Below, in pieces: positions 24,962 to 37,862 of a stretch of DNA of 64,000 nucleotides. Source of the DNA: Filosporella fistucella (lineage: Eukaryota; Ascomycota; Leotiomycetes; Helotiales); contig JAQJZZ010000011.1 in assembly GCA_030077755.1 (NCBI GenBank), positions 992,001 through 1,056,000 on the forward strand. Reading direction: 5' to 3'. Made by a program: the position numbers and the translations under genes. The notes below the pieces were generated by a model. It had not been told where the DNA came from. It ran no database searches and worked only from the letters and a program-made list of their open reading frames with translations. How positions within the stretch are numbered: position 1 is the first letter of the stretch; each line of letters starts with the position of its first letter.

Positions 24962-27645
24962 TTTGACGGGGAAAAGCTTGAGCTGGTCTGCTATGCTTCA
25001 ACGGCTTTATTATAGATCTGCCAGAGATTGAGTGTAGCAATAGAGCAACAACGTTACATGCACCTCGTAGACAGCAATACAGAAAATATACACAAACCAG
25101 AGAGGCAAATTTGCAGACGAGAATTTATACAAGCCAAACAAAAATATCACCACCTACGTCGGCGGCCGAGGAACCACTCATTTATCAATTCCATGCTCTC
25201 CTGTCCGGTTATCGGCAATAGCGTTCAACCCGTTCGTCGGTCCATGAAGTGAAGTGAAGCTACTGTACGAGCTACTAATGCTGGTAATGTCTAATGTCAT
25301 GTAATCCACATAGGTAGCAGCAAGCAGCCCGTCCGTTGGCAGGAAAAAACGAGTGTAACTTGTAGTAGTTGGTGTGCTCCATCTTGAAGCGGCGACTTGC
25401 TGGGATGATCATAGACGTTGACCGGATTTTTGTGTAAAACCTTTGAGTTCCCCCGCAAAATCTGGGCGGAAGGCTTAAGTAGGCTTAAGTAGGCATGGCT
25501 GGCGGGAAGGGTGCTTAGCTGGATTAGGTGGCTGATCCGCAAGAGAAAGTACTTTAGGTAGCATTCAATTGGTAGGGAGGTGTGCTTCCTTTTTTTGGCG
25601 TGGGAGTATCGGATGCGGGGCGATTGTTGTCAGCCACTTCGGTCTTTGAAGAGAGCGGCCACCATAATTCGATTCTGACAATCATACGGACCGGAGAATG
25701 ACGACGACGGGTCGAGTTTAGAAATCAAGGTTTTATACTAATAATTGAGATGACTAGATTTTATTAGATAAGCTGGGATGTAAATAATCAGATGTGAGAT
25801 TTTGGGACGGTAAGAGAGAAATATCGCCTTTAGTGTCCTCGTCTGATGTCAAGCAAGCCAGTTATTGGAACGATTGGGAATTATATATTTCGACGTAAAA
25901 TCGCTCTCTGAGTGATTGATCATCAGGTCAACAATTTTCACTTGGAACTCGAGATGAAGGATCCAAAAATACAATGTGTAGAACAAAACATATCCCGATT
26001 TGCTGCTTGAATCTTGAAAGGTATAATAAATTCCATAAATTCCAATAACAGGTAATTAGGACAAATTTTATAGTCTCCTGTCAGACCTTTTGCATCCCTT
26101 AATACTACAACCTGTCTCCGTATGTCCCCACGCTATTATCTCAATGATGCTCGAAATATGTTGGCTAGGTCTGAACGAAGCAGCTTTTATATGTCTCCGC
26201 TAAACGTTCATTTCCCATCTTCCTCTCTCACAACCATCCAGAATTCGCCTCTCGTTCAGTTAAAGTCCCATAACAGTATCGAGGTCTGCAGCTCTGGTTT
26301 ATTCTATATAGCCTACACCTCAGGCTCATCAGCTCTATTGAACGTTCTGATCAGTAATGAATTACATCATAAACGATGACTTCAGCACGTTCTTCTACGA
26401 TATCAATAAAAACGTGATGATTCAAGCTGAGTTCACTTGCTGTAACGATTTCCTTGAGCCCCGTCGAAGACTTACACTGATCGAGATCGCAAAGCATAGC
26501 TATCGTTCTTCCCGTCCCATTTCTTTCTCCAAAAAGACAGAAATAAAACCATTGAAGAAGAGCGGCATACCTATAGTGGTCATATTGTACTGCGCTCCAT
26601 ATTTATACGCTGTCTTCGATACTGCATACTATCAAAGCTCAATATTGTGAATGAGGAGAGTTGCTCGGGCCGCTTCGTCTTGTGCTACCTTATTAAAAAA
26701 GCGACGCTGTAAGGCCTGGACCTTTGTATAGAACATGTATCGATCAGGAGGTGACAAGAGAAATCACTGGTCTATTATGATCCAGATCTCGAGCATTCGA
26801 GTACTTACGACCAAAGAATAGTCCTCAACAACAGTATGCAAGTGAGTGCAAGTCAAATCCGACACCCTTTTTACTGCAGGGTACAGTTTCGTTCCCTTTT
26901 TGTATCTTGTATCAAAAACTGTCTAAACCGGCAACACTATTACCCTTGATGCAAGGCGAAATGAGACACAGGGTCTAACTGCAAGGGAAATCCTCAATTT
27001 CTTGCTTCCACGGGATATAAAATACAGTAAGTTCTTTGTCATTCGCCTCAATTCCTGACTGATCATTGCCCACTTGCGCCAAAAGTCACCTCGTGATGTT
27101 GGTTTCCTGACCTGCATCTCGCTACTAGGCTAAGTCTGTAAAGTATTGTGTGTACATAGGAAAATCACACATGCGAAGGAAGTGAACTCAGCATTTTAAA
27201 AATAAAGGAACAAGAACTCCTGACTGCCAAAATACTTGTAATTTGAGCTGAAACTTAAGTTCGATTCTCAGGTTCGAGTTCGAATCTAGACGAGCAAAGT
27301 GACGCACGGGCCACATCTCGGTGGTCGGGATACTAAAAACAGCACTTAATCCTTGCAAAGTGTATAGTTCCAGACTTCAGCGTTCGATTTGCACTCTTCC
27401 CTTAACAAACCTTTGAAATCAGCCTCATACTCCACGACGCACAACGACGACCGACAACTTGCCTTCTCTCGATGCACTTTACTGCGAAAAGCTACGGGCT
27501 GCGATAGCATACTACGACAAATAAAGAAAGAAAGTGGGATCAAATTGTTGTATGCCAGACATTACCACCTTACGTCAACCTCCTTCGGCGGGGCGTCAAT
27601 CACGACAAACCAACTCGTCGTGCCTTTCACTCCCGCACATTCTCG
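24962..27645. other. 2.7 kb intergenic region between divergent genes
   Basis: The interval lies between the MFS start (-) and the F-box start (+) and must contain both promoters. Open frames at 26122-26379 and 26357-26650 are AT-rich and lack protein character. A duplicated decamer lies at 25471-25490. The stretch around 27268-27285 resembles a tRNA B-box but does not fold into a tRNA. Sequence at 25700-26700 is AT-rich, with nothing recognised. Confidence 0.4.
25471..25494. repeat. Tandem duplication of a decamer (AGGCTTAAGT)
   Basis: AGGCTTAAGT occurs twice in succession and is followed by a third partial copy (AGGC). It lies about 510 bp upstream of the MFS start. CTTAAG makes each unit partly palindromic. 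Confidence 0.55.
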
Positions 27646-30603
27646 ATGTCCTCCCAATATCCTTCTCGAGGCTCTTATGATAATAAAGATATATCTCTGG
27701 ACTTGCAGACTGTCTTCCGCCATCCCGCTGGCCTTCGCACAGCGAGGGCTTTGACGTTGTCCCTGATTCATGCCCGAGAAAAGAACCCGCCGCCGGCAAA
27801 TGCTTCGTTCGCTTCCGTGTCACTTCCAACATTTGACTCCAGCCCCGAAGTTACGAGTATCCTGAAGGATATTTTGGCATTTAGCGAGAACAGTATGGAT
27901 CTAGTAGGAAATAATTTTGGTGATTTCTCAGGAGAAAGAGTCGTCGGCGAGGGCGATGGGACGAGAACATGTGAGGCTACCCCACCCAACCTAACTCCTG
28001 ATAATTCGACGACGAAAAATCCTTTCCTCCCAACTTGGTTTTCTTAGCATTTCACTAGCATTTCACCTCTTAATATTCGCCCCAAATTCACGCTCTGACC
28101 ATTCATATAGTCCTGACCTACAGTACTGTTCCCGCTGCTTCTACCACTTCAATGCGAATTGAGAGACCTCACCCTCGAGAGTCGTTTGCGGGTTATACCT
28201 TTCCACCAGCATCCCGCCATCACACAAATTCGTCTTCAGTGCGCCCAGTCTCCACCCAATTAGGGATGATGTCACATACACAACTCCAAGCATTTCAGAA
28301 TGCATATGGAAGTGAATTTGGAGCATCAAGGTCGCTCGCTGGGACAGAATCACCTTACAGAGTTGAATCTCCTTCCGGACGGGCTTCAGCAAACCTTACT
28401 CCACAGCCCTCAGCTCAAAGATCCAATGACCGTCACCCATTCTCTAATGAATATAATCTAGATTCTGATCCTTTGCGATTAGACAATTCCATGTCCAGAG
28501 CACCATCTTATACGAACCGCCAATCTCGTCCTATATCGGGTCATAATTATAATTCGAATTTGGGTCATTCGAAAGACGTACCCACGATCAAAAGTTTTTT
28601 GCCAGTGAATAAGACTGTGGATGACGCTAGGCAGTCAGTAACCAAAACTTTACAGCCGAATAATTCATTACTTCCACCAAGATTGATAGCAAGCGCACAC
28701 TCGATAGCTACTTCCAATTTTACTTCTATCGCAGCTCGACCTCCTTCCCACAACCATAACACAAACAACGAAAACTCATACAACTCATTCAACCCGATCA
28801 CCATGTTGAACAAGCGTAAGCAGACCGACGACGATGGTCTTGCGATAGTGAAGAAGGCGAAGACCCTGAAGGGCGAAAAGCGAATTGTGAAGAAGAAGGA
28901 GGCCCAAAAGCCTGAAAGTGTAAGAAACTTCTCCAAACTCCACCTATCGCACCTGTCTAATGCACCAACAGCTCAATTATATTCTCGGCATCGATATCTG
29001 GCTGCGTATTCTTGAATTTACCCCACCGTCGTTCCTCAAGAAGGCGAAGCTTATCAACAAGGAGTTCAGATCTTTGATCAATCAATTCCAATCGATTTAC
29101 ATCAACCAACGCATTGAAAATTATGGCGCAGACTTGCCTGGTGTCCCCGAAGGACTGACTGAGCGTCAATACAATGACTTACTCCAGGGCAAAGGTTGTT
29201 TGTCTCATGATTGCACGGATAGCCTCGCCTCCCGCACTCATTGGTCTTGGTCGATTCGCTGGTGCCATGATTGCTGGAAAAAGAAAATTGAGAGAGAGGA
29301 CAAAGTCATTAAGAATCGCCAAAATATGCCAAATGCTCCTGCTCGCAATGTAATGATCGAGCTCCTGAAGTGTATTCCTGTTGGCATGCACGACTCTTTC
29401 TTGAAACCACATGACTATGTCAAGGATTTGGATTCACGCCCACGCGGTTCACCCAGGTTGTATAAGTATCATTTGACGGATGATATTCAGGAAATCATCC
29501 GCGAGTACAACGCATTCATGCCAGAACCTTTGGTAGAAGATCCAAGCATGTCAGCTGCTGACAAGGCTGCGGCTCAGGCAAAACATGCTACATTGGTGGC
29601 CGAGGCTACTGAAAAGCGGAATAACTGGATCGAGGAACGGAAGGAGAAGAACATCAAGCACATGGAGAGGGTCATCAAGATCGAACAGGCACTCAAAATG
29701 CGACGAGGTGAAAATGCCATTCCTAACGACAAAAACCGAAATGGCCGCAAGGAACTCTTCACCCGTCGTGCAACGGAAGACCTTCCAGAGATTCCTCTCG
29801 ATTTCGTACAGAGTTGTGTTCCATACAAGGCTGCAGTTCGCATTTTTAGAGATGCAGGAACTGAGCGTGGCTGGCAAACTTTGAAGCCAAAGATTATGGC
29901 TGAATGGAATGAACATCAGCGGAAGCTCAAGAATGCAGCTGTGGAGAATGCTGAGTCGAACATAGCCGAAGGAAATGATTTGACCGACAACGATAATTCC
30001 AGCCGAGAGATGACGCCTCTGGAGTCGACTTTAAGATCCGGTCCGAGCTACAATGTTCGTCAAAGCATTCTGCATCAAGTGACTGGTGATTATCGTCGCG
30101 AGCATGGAAACAATTCTGGCGGTGTGCTACAAGGCCATCCGAGTCTCATCTCAGCATCCTCTGGATATAACAGCACTTTCCATCGTGGCCATTCATCGCA
30201 GAACAACTTTACATCCGCCTCCTCTGGATCAGCAGGATCTAGTCGATATGACCACCAAAATATGCAAATCAATAGATACCCAATGGGCTCGAACAGCTCA
30301 TCTCTTGGCGTTGACTACTCTTCTACATCCAACAGCTTCTCCACCCTGGGCGGCAACAACTATGGTATGAATACCAGCTACTCCGCATCTTTGATGGGAC
30401 AACGTAACGCTCAGCAACTAGTAGCTACTACTAACTCCTACTACTCTGGACAAAACCAACAATCTGGCAATACCCAAATTCCGATTGCATCCTTGCTAAG
30501 TGATTCCTCGAGCAGCTCTGGTGGCGGTCATCCATCAGGCCTCGCGGGTGCCTATAGCAATCATGGTTTGCCGAGAGGTTCTCAGTTCCACTCTTTTAAT
30601 TAA
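27646..30603 (+). CDS. F-box protein
   Basis: Three exons are proposed: 27646-27970, 28111-28919 and 28972-30603, for about 921 residues. The second junction (gtaaga..caacag, 52 bp) is clear: without it the F-box would lack its start. The first intron (gtgagg..atatag, 140 bp) is inferred because it joins two otherwise separate frames in phase; the fallback start is ATG 28152. Residues ~380-425 (LNYILGIDIWLRILEF, then FLKKAKLINKEFRSLI) match an F-box, the motif that binds Skp1 in SCF ubiquitin ligases. After it come a Cys/His/Trp-rich segment (GCLSHDC, then WSIRWCHDCWKKK) and an acidic-basic helix. The C-terminal 200 residues are Ser/Asn/Gly-rich and disordered. The N-terminal 370 residues are also disordered, with a basic patch KKAKTLKGEKRIVKKKEA that could be a nuclear signal. 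The substrate is unknown. Confidence 0.83.
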
Positions 30604-32133
30604 GGTGGACTTACATTTGATGGTTGCGAGGAGGCAATCTCAAGTCAACTGGCTTGGACTTTCGATTGTGCCTCGGGTATCAGCCAACTCGATAACTCAT
30701 CATAAGGCGTTTTTTGCATCTCTTACTTTCAACTTTAGCGTTTTATCATGGTGCATCATAGCACCCAAAATACCCTTGATTCCCGAAGGCGTCAGAGGGC
30801 ATGGCATTTCCAGGGAGTATCAAGGCAAGGCATATTGGGCTTCTCGATTCTCTTTTTGCTTTTGATTTGATCATATACGGATTGTCGGGGTGGCAACGAA
30901 GGGACGGATGGTGGCTACGGCGTTTCTGGGCCCAATAAGGAGTACATTGCATAGAGTGGACAACATGGTCGAGCTCGCTGGCATGTACATAAATAAGTGC
31001 GATAATTCAGCGAAATAAAATAATATTGAACATTCCATTTAGTAATGCAATGTGAATCGATCTGATTTGATAATAATTGGCCCATCTATCCACTCACATT
31101 TTGAGACCATTGCCCTCTCAATGCAATTTCTGGAGCCCTTAGTAATCACGCTCCTTTGACTGGTTCTTACTTCTGCATACCCAATCACATCAATGAAAAA
31201 CCCCAAAGGCAGATTCCCATCCGATGTGCAACAAGAGGCAGCGAAGCGAAGAGAAGGATATGACAGGTCGTGTTCTAAAGCCTCGTAATGGTGGCTGGAC
31301 GGTTTAGGAATGCAACGGGATGGAGGGAAGATGCAAATATTGATTTGCGCTGTCTTTTTGAGAAGTAACAGAGTGAAAATAGTTTTGACTTCGTAGGTGT
31401 ATCAGGTTTGAGACTGTTGGAAAGTGGTGTAGGTAGAGTAGTGGAGTGCGGTAGACTAAGGATTGGGCATGCATATGTGTAGGTAGCAAGGCCTAGATTT
31501 CCATGCACAAAATCTTTACGTTCGATAGCCTACCTCTATTTAATACTCAAGCATAGCCTATACCATCCCTTTCCATCCTTCTCATCCCTCCTGTCCCCCA
31601 GAAGCAAATAAAAAGTGGTCTCATCATTTCTCCGTCCAAAGTAAGCATCTGCATCTGCATCCGCTTACCTAACCCATCCATCCGCATCTCGGCACGATAA
31701 CGCTTATCGGGATCCAAACACCCACCACCGGCATACGGCATCAAGGTTTCTTTTCTGCACCAGCACTAAAAAGGGAAGTATAGGCACTCTCTCAAGCCAT
31801 GAACTGAGGGCAGATGAGCCGCTCAGAGTGGCCGATATGGGAGTGTTGTGATTGGTTAGTGTGGGCTGAGAAGGAGAGCTTGAAGAGTGGATGTAGAGGG
31901 GTGAGAGTGGGAAGTGGGATGTATGTATGTAGCATGCATGGCTTGATTGGAGAAGAGGATGTGGTGGGGGAGATATATCCTCAGGTGGGTAGGATATAAG
32001 GTTAGTTCATCTCTCTGTTTTCCATCTGTCGATACTTGGTATCATTTCCTCTTCTTACATTCCTCTCGTCAGATATATTGCCATCTATCTTAGTTGCAGC
32101 AATCATTTGGTTTGAGAAATCGGGGAGATCAGT
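30604..32133. other. Intergenic region
   Basis: The interval holds the 3' flank of the F-box gene and the promoter of the P450 gene, both on +. Open frames on either strand are short and lack protein character. Short GCATCT/GCATCC tandem units occur near 31647-31663. No RNA gene was recognised. Confidence 0.4.
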
Positions 32134-34098
32134 ATGCCTGCAATGGGGATGCTAGGACAGGAGTCGTTCTTCTCGGGTGATTCTGGCTCCCTTGTTCTTG
32201 GTGCTGCCTTCGGATTACTGCTGGCTTATGGGGTTTACTATGTAGGTTTCTCTATTATTCTAGCAGGGGAATGGTGCTAATTTGGTGTAGTTGGCTACAG
32301 CTACAGACATCCCGTATATCAAAGGCATTCCCGAGATTCCAGGCGCGTTACCTATTACTGGACAGTGAGTGATACTTTTCTTGCCCTTTGAGCATGTAGA
32401 GGCATTCGGACAGAGAGCAGTGTGTTTGTCAATACCGATATGACACTTTTTCTGCCAAACCCATTAGCATTCCCTCCAAACCACAACTAACACCATCCAG
32501 TCTCCTCGCCCTCGGCGACGACCACGCAACAGTCTGCGAAGGCTGGTGGCGCAAATACTCCCAATCCGTCTTCCAAATTCGTCTCGGCAATACCAGAGCC
32601 GTAGTAATAAACTCCTTCGCCGACGCAAAACGCATGCTCATCGGCCACCAATCCGCCGTCATCGACCGTCCTACTCTCTACACTTTCCACGGAATCATCT
32701 CCTCTACTCAAGGCTTCACAATTGGCTCTAGTCCCTGGGATGACAGCTGCAAGAACAAGCGGAAGGCGACTGGCCAGGCGCTCGGTCGGGCAAAAATAAA
32801 GGATTATTTCGACATGTTTGACTTGGAATCATATTGTATTGTACGGGATCTTGCACGGGATTCGAAAGATGGAAGTGTGGAGATATCGGTCCGGCCTTAT
32901 ATTCAGCGCTATGCGCTCAACACGACACTCACGCTCTGCTATGGTATCAGAATGGACGATGTATACGACAGTATGTTACGTGAGATCCTAGAAGTAGGAT
33001 CAGCAATCAGTCTCCTCCGGAGCGCGAGCGAGAATTTCCAGGACTACATCCCATTACTTCGGTACTGGCCCAACAATGAGAAGAATCGTCGAAGCAAGGA
33101 GTTACGAGATAGAAGAGATAAATATCTGAATGCCCTATTGGATCAAGTGAGAGAGATGATTCGAAAAGGAACGGATAAACCTTGTATCTCGGCCGCGATC
33201 CTAAAAGACGAAGAGACGAAATTAAGTGGTGTGGAAGTCTCCTCCATCTGCCTCTCCCTCGTCTCAGGCGGCTTCGAGACTATCCCTGGCACACTCACAA
33301 GCTGTATCGGCAGTCTCTCTACCCCCGAAGGCCAAGTCTTTCAAGAGAAAGCACATCAAGATATCAAGCGCCTCTATCCCGATGTGCGGGATGCATGGAG
33401 AAACAGTTTCCAAGATGAGAAGGTCCCGTATGTGAATGCTATCATCAAGGAAGCGGCACGTTTCTATACTGTATCTGCTATGTCTTTGCCGAGGAAAACG
33501 GTCACGGAGGTGGTCTGGGATGGGGCGAGGATTCCTGCAAAAACGATGATATTGATAAATGCCCAGGCTGCGAATCATGGTTTGTTTTCCCCTTTTCCAC
33601 TTACATCTTGCCTTTTTCCTGTCATCATCTACCGCGTCCTCATTTCATGTAATTCGTTTACTTATATATAAACCAGACACCGACCACTTCGGCCCCACAG
33701 CCTCAACATTCAACCCCGAGCGCTGGCTCTCCTCCCCCTCCTCATCTCCAGAACCCACCGAGAAAACCAGCCCAGGAATCCAACATTTCTCCTTCGGCGC
33801 TGGATCCCGCGCCTGTTCCGGACAGATAATCGCCCAGCGTCTGCTCTACACAGCTCTAATCCGTATAATCTGTTCCTACCGCATTATAGCTTCGGAGACA
33901 GAACCGCCAAATACGGATTACGTGGATTACAACCAGTTTAAGAGTGCGTTGGTCGCTATCCCGAGGGATTTTAAGGTTAGGCTTGTGCCGAGAGAGGGGT
34001 TGGAGGGAGGTGAGGAGGGGAGCCTTGAGGCGTGTTTGGAGGAGGCGAGGAGGAGGACGGAGGGGTACTATAAGGAGGAGGTGGCGTCGAAGATTTGA
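32134..34098 (+). CDS. Cytochrome P450, CYP504-like (phenylacetate hydroxylase type)
   Basis: Four exons: 32134-32241, 32291-32364, 32501-33579 and 33677-34098, about 560 residues. The first exon gives an N-terminal membrane anchor (SLVLGAAFGLLLAYGVYY). P450 marks are the proline hinge IPEIPGALPITGH, the I-helix GGFETIPG, ExxR as EAAR, FNPERW, and the heme loop FSFGAGSRACSG with the axial Cys. The blocks IDRPTLYTFHGIISSTQGFT and GSSPWDDSCKNKRKA strongly resemble CYP504 enzymes (PhacA/PhacB), which hydroxylate phenylacetate or 3-hydroxyphenylacetate on the way to homogentisate. That substrate is inferred from resemblance, and no other catabolic gene adjoins. The C-terminus has an acidic 40-residue extension. 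The 3' end converges on the OPT gene with a 269 bp gap. Confidence 0.88.
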
Positions 34099-34367
34099 GC
34101 GGGAGGTCATGGGATGGGCACTGGAGAAGATGGGAAAGTTTGACGATTTGGGATGATAGGTAGTTTGAGAGTGTAAATATGATTTATGAAAGGAGTTTTT
34201 ATTCCCATCACATAGACTGCTTCTGATTTGTGAAAGAAACAATCAATGTATGATGCTCTTAAGATTGTGATATGCGAAAAGTCACCTTTGCGGAAATTTA
34301 CGATTTGAATTGTAAATGAATTTAGTATACAAATATATGCATCTGCGCTCTAAAGACGGCAAACTCA

Positions 34368-36646
34368 TCATAAATGCGGCACTTTTGCGGAAGCAAGTAG
34401 AAGATTCACAATACTGACGACACCCTCGCCCAGTATAAGACCACTCGCCAGGATCACAATTGGTGTTTCCTGCCGTTTGCGGTAAGACTTCCAGTAATAA
34501 TTGATGAAGCCACCTATAGCGCGAGCCAGTGTGAATGAAGGAACATTATACATTCCTGTCATGATTATTAGCAGAGATACAAACATGGATATAGAAGAAT
34601 GAAAGGGGTAAATATACCAACAGCAACAGCAATCCCGCCAGGAACATAGGGATGCCATTTCTTGTTCGTCCCGACAATTCGGACGACAGTTGTCACACTG
34701 AAGATGAGAGCAGCTCCTAATGCCCACTGCCAAGCCATGTTCGGTAACCCTTTTCCAGTCACCAATCTAGCTGTGAATATCCACACGTACCCTGTAGGAA
34801 CCTGGAAAAGGTCTCCCGGTACTTGATAAACACCAGTGTATAACTTGTAGATGAGTGCGCTGACAATTGCGCCAACAGCACTTCCGATGATTTGTCCCCA
34901 GAATTGTGCGTTTGGCGCTGCGCCCAACAAGTGTCCAGTTTTGAGATCTTGCATAAGATCTCCAGCCTGCAAAGCTCCCGCCTCAGAGACTGCACCAGCG
35001 ATCAAATTTATAAGCACAGAGTTCTTGTTTGATTGTGGGATGATCAGGGCGAAGAACAATTGGGCTAGCTTGCTGATACCAGATACTGGGTTGAGATCTG
35101 TCTCTCCAAGTGCCCTTACACCCATGATAGAGAGAATAAGAGCCATGAATACAGCTATAATGGTAGCATAGAATGGTACTAGTGCACCAAAAACGACACG
35201 GATAGAGAATACGCAAAACACAATTGAGAGGACAAGCCCGACCCATACTGTAGTGTCGTTTACAAGATGCTCAGGAGGAGCATCAGGCTCCGGCAGGTCC
35301 TTGATTTCCTCATCCGAGAGTTCATCATTCCGGTGAGGCCCATTTTCATCCATATGAGTAAGAACTTCTTCCCCTCCTTGAATCGGAGCATATCCTTTCG
35401 ACTTGCCAACACCAATTGTGAAAAGCCCTTTCCAGTCCCGTTTATTGATCTTCTTGCGAGCTTCAGTAACATACTCGCCACCGTGCAGCACCACTGGCCG
35501 CCCAGCAATATATCCAAGCGAGATAACAGAGTCGGCAAGCATGATAGCGAGTGATACCCATACGATCCAGCCCTTACTTCCGCTTTCCCAATCACTAACA
35601 GGTCCTGGTGCCCATCCTCTGTTCTTGGCCAATGGAGACAGTATTCCCCAACCCATAATGGCTCCAATAAGCATATGTGTCGTGGTAGCCGGTCCCATGA
35701 TGATTCCCTGCCCAACGTATGCTAAGGAGGGGTTCAAAGTCCACAACCAATTTTCAGCAAGTGAGAAACCGAAAACTGGTAGATTCCGCAGGATTGGGAA
35801 AAAATAGGTGGCTAGTGTATATGTTCCAGACACTGCAAACGAGATAACTAGCAGTCTGACCTTAGACTGCCAGCTACTCGTCTGCTTCTTGATATTCTCC
35901 TCATCAGTATACCTCTCATCCTGATATGCCGTTCCCGCTTCATCTCTCTCCCCATCCCTCGTCGCAACCCCACTGATAGGTCCATCAGCCGTAGTCCCCT
36001 TGCCATGCAACACGCCAATCATCAACGCTGTAGCCGTCCCAGAAGGAAACTTCAATTTCTCCCTTATGATAACCTGTCTCCTCAGTGGCACCGCAAAAAC
36101 CACACCAAAGAAACACAAGCCCAGAGCCCAAAGTATAAGTTTCCACAGACTCAAGAACAATGGTCCCTGTTCCTCCTTCTTCAACATATAATTCAGCGCC
36201 GGCATCACCCCAACGAACCCACATCCCAAAGGCATTGTCCCCATACTTCCCGCCACACTCTGCACCAGCACATTTTCGACCGGCGTGAAGGGTAAATCGA
36301 GATGTTTGGATAGTGTCTTGAAGAAAGCGAATCCGATCAGTGAAGCGGGCATACTCATGCTAGATATCCAGCCCGTCTGCAACCCAAAATACATATTTGA
36401 GAAACAGATAACGAGGCCGACGCCCAGACCGACGAGGATACCTCTCAGGGTGAAATTCTGGCCTTCGCTGGCATGGGTAGCGATGAAGCGGCGGGCATCG
36501 CTGCGTCGACGTTGCAAAGACTCTGCTGGCTGGAACTCGCTTTCATCTTCGGATTGCTCTTGGGAATTGGAAGGTTTCGAAGGTGGGGGAGAGGGCGAGA
36601 TGGAGTGATAGTCTGGGGAGCTGCGGGATCCTCTGTCTGGAGCCAT
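34368..36646 (-). CDS. OPT family oligopeptide/metal-chelate transporter (YSL-like clade)
   Basis: On the minus strand the exons are 36646-34618 and 34555-34368, with a 62 bp intron (gtatat..gacag), for about 738 residues. After a Ser/Pro-rich cytosolic N-terminus come about 14-16 hydrophobic segments. Family landmarks are GLQTGWISSMSMPASLIGF, FPSGTATALMIGVLHGKG, the DLMQDLKTGHLLGAAP loop near residue 590, and the final GLILGEGVVSIVNLLLA, which requires the second exon. The GEG..S and DLKTGH motifs place it in the YSL/PetOPT branch rather than the tetrapeptide (NPG/KIPPR) branch. These proteins carry metal chelates or small peptides in symport with protons. Cargo and membrane are unknown; plasma or vacuolar membrane is likely. 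Confidence 0.93.
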
Positions 36647-37862
36647 GGTTGTTGTATGTCTAACAGGAGAATTGTGGCTCTATAGCGAGGAAATAAGAAA
36701 GAATGATTGACATGGAGAGGGTCTCTGCCATGGTGAAGTTATACAAAATAGTCCTACGGTGTAACAAACATTAGATGGAGCTCGGCTGACCAATGTCGGC
36801 TTCGTGGAATTGCGCCATGCTGGGATGTGCAAGAGTGGACGTCATGAAGCTTAATCGCAAGGCAGGAAGATCTTATCTGAGGCAACTAGATGCGAGTCAT
36901 GTGAATGCAAGTCACCTGTACTATTGATGGGTGATGAGTAAAACTGATGGCTTTTATGGGGAAAATTATATTATGACTACAAGTGTGTTTCATAGATTAT
37001 TTCCAAGATGCAGGTGCTTGATTAATATTCCTATATGTTTTGAATCTATACCATGTTCGAGGAGCCAAATTATGTCGAGACCAACAAGCCCCCGCTCTAA
37101 AATTTATGTCCAATTCCAAGCCTTTACCGGCAAGCTATTCAAACAGATAAGGAACAACCAGAAAAAAAATTATTGAAGAAGTGCTATCATTTCGGACCAG
37201 AGTCAAGGTGAAACTTTTCTAGCACAAAAATTACAAAAAGCCCTCCCCCAAAAAAGGTCAAAAAGGAAAAGAAAATCGAAGTCAAAAACGGCAAAACTCT
37301 AGTGTACCCCTCCGAAGATGAGATACACCTTAGAAAACCCCAAGGGATTTTTAAAGAAGCCATGTTTATAGTTCGCGACCCTCAACTAACCACTCGGCCA
37401 CTGGGACTTCATTGCGGTATGATAGTTGACAGCCTATTCAGGTATATGACACTTAGGGACTATTGTTTTGGGGCGGGCTCTCACGTTTAATCTATGCTTG
37501 GTGTAGAGAATGAAGTATTAGTATTATTCACAAATATTGGAACAGAGTCATATATGAAATTCGGTTGCATTTTCAGAGAGCCGACCTTCTAAGGATGTTC
37601 AGCTATGCGATTCTTCGAACCAGGCATGAGTAGGACCAGAATATACATCGAACGGAGACATGCATGTCAGTTAAATTAGAATGTCTTCAGGTGTAATATT
37701 GTAATCTAATAGGTCTACCATATCCTATCCTAACTCAGAAATCCATCTCCAACCCCTCCAAACGTCACGCCTAACCCAAGTGACCCCAGCCCAAACTCCA
37801 CGCTGAATCCTTGAAATGCCTCAAACCACATGCTCCCTACACCTTCATATCTGGCATGTCTC
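36647..37862. other. Intergenic region with one possible coding remnant
   Basis: The interval lies between the OPT start (-) and the 3' end of the sterol glucosyltransferase-like gene (-). It is AT-rich, with purine-rich patches at 37160-37290. The only notable element is the open frame at 37212-37490, listed separately. Confidence 0.4.
37212..37490 (+). pseudogene. Possible coding remnant (unrecognised)
   Basis: From 37212 the + frame reads a Lys-rich run, then IEVKNGKTLVYPSEDEIHL, RKPQGIFKEAMFIV and GLHCGMIVDSLFRYMTLRDY, to a TAA ending at 37490. The composition is protein-like and mixed rather than low-complexity. There is no ATG in the first 50 codons and a TGA lies just upstream. It may be an exon of an unjoined gene, the relic of a decayed gene, or a chance frame. 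I do not recognise a family. Confidence 0.2.

Noticed and set aside
26122..26650. Two short overlapping open frames on +
   Set aside because: AT-rich, no recognisable protein character and no splice partner.
27262..27300. tRNA-like T-loop (GGTTCGAGTTCGAATC)
   Set aside because: It resembles a B-box, but no matching acceptor, D-arm or anticodon stem can be built around it on either strand.
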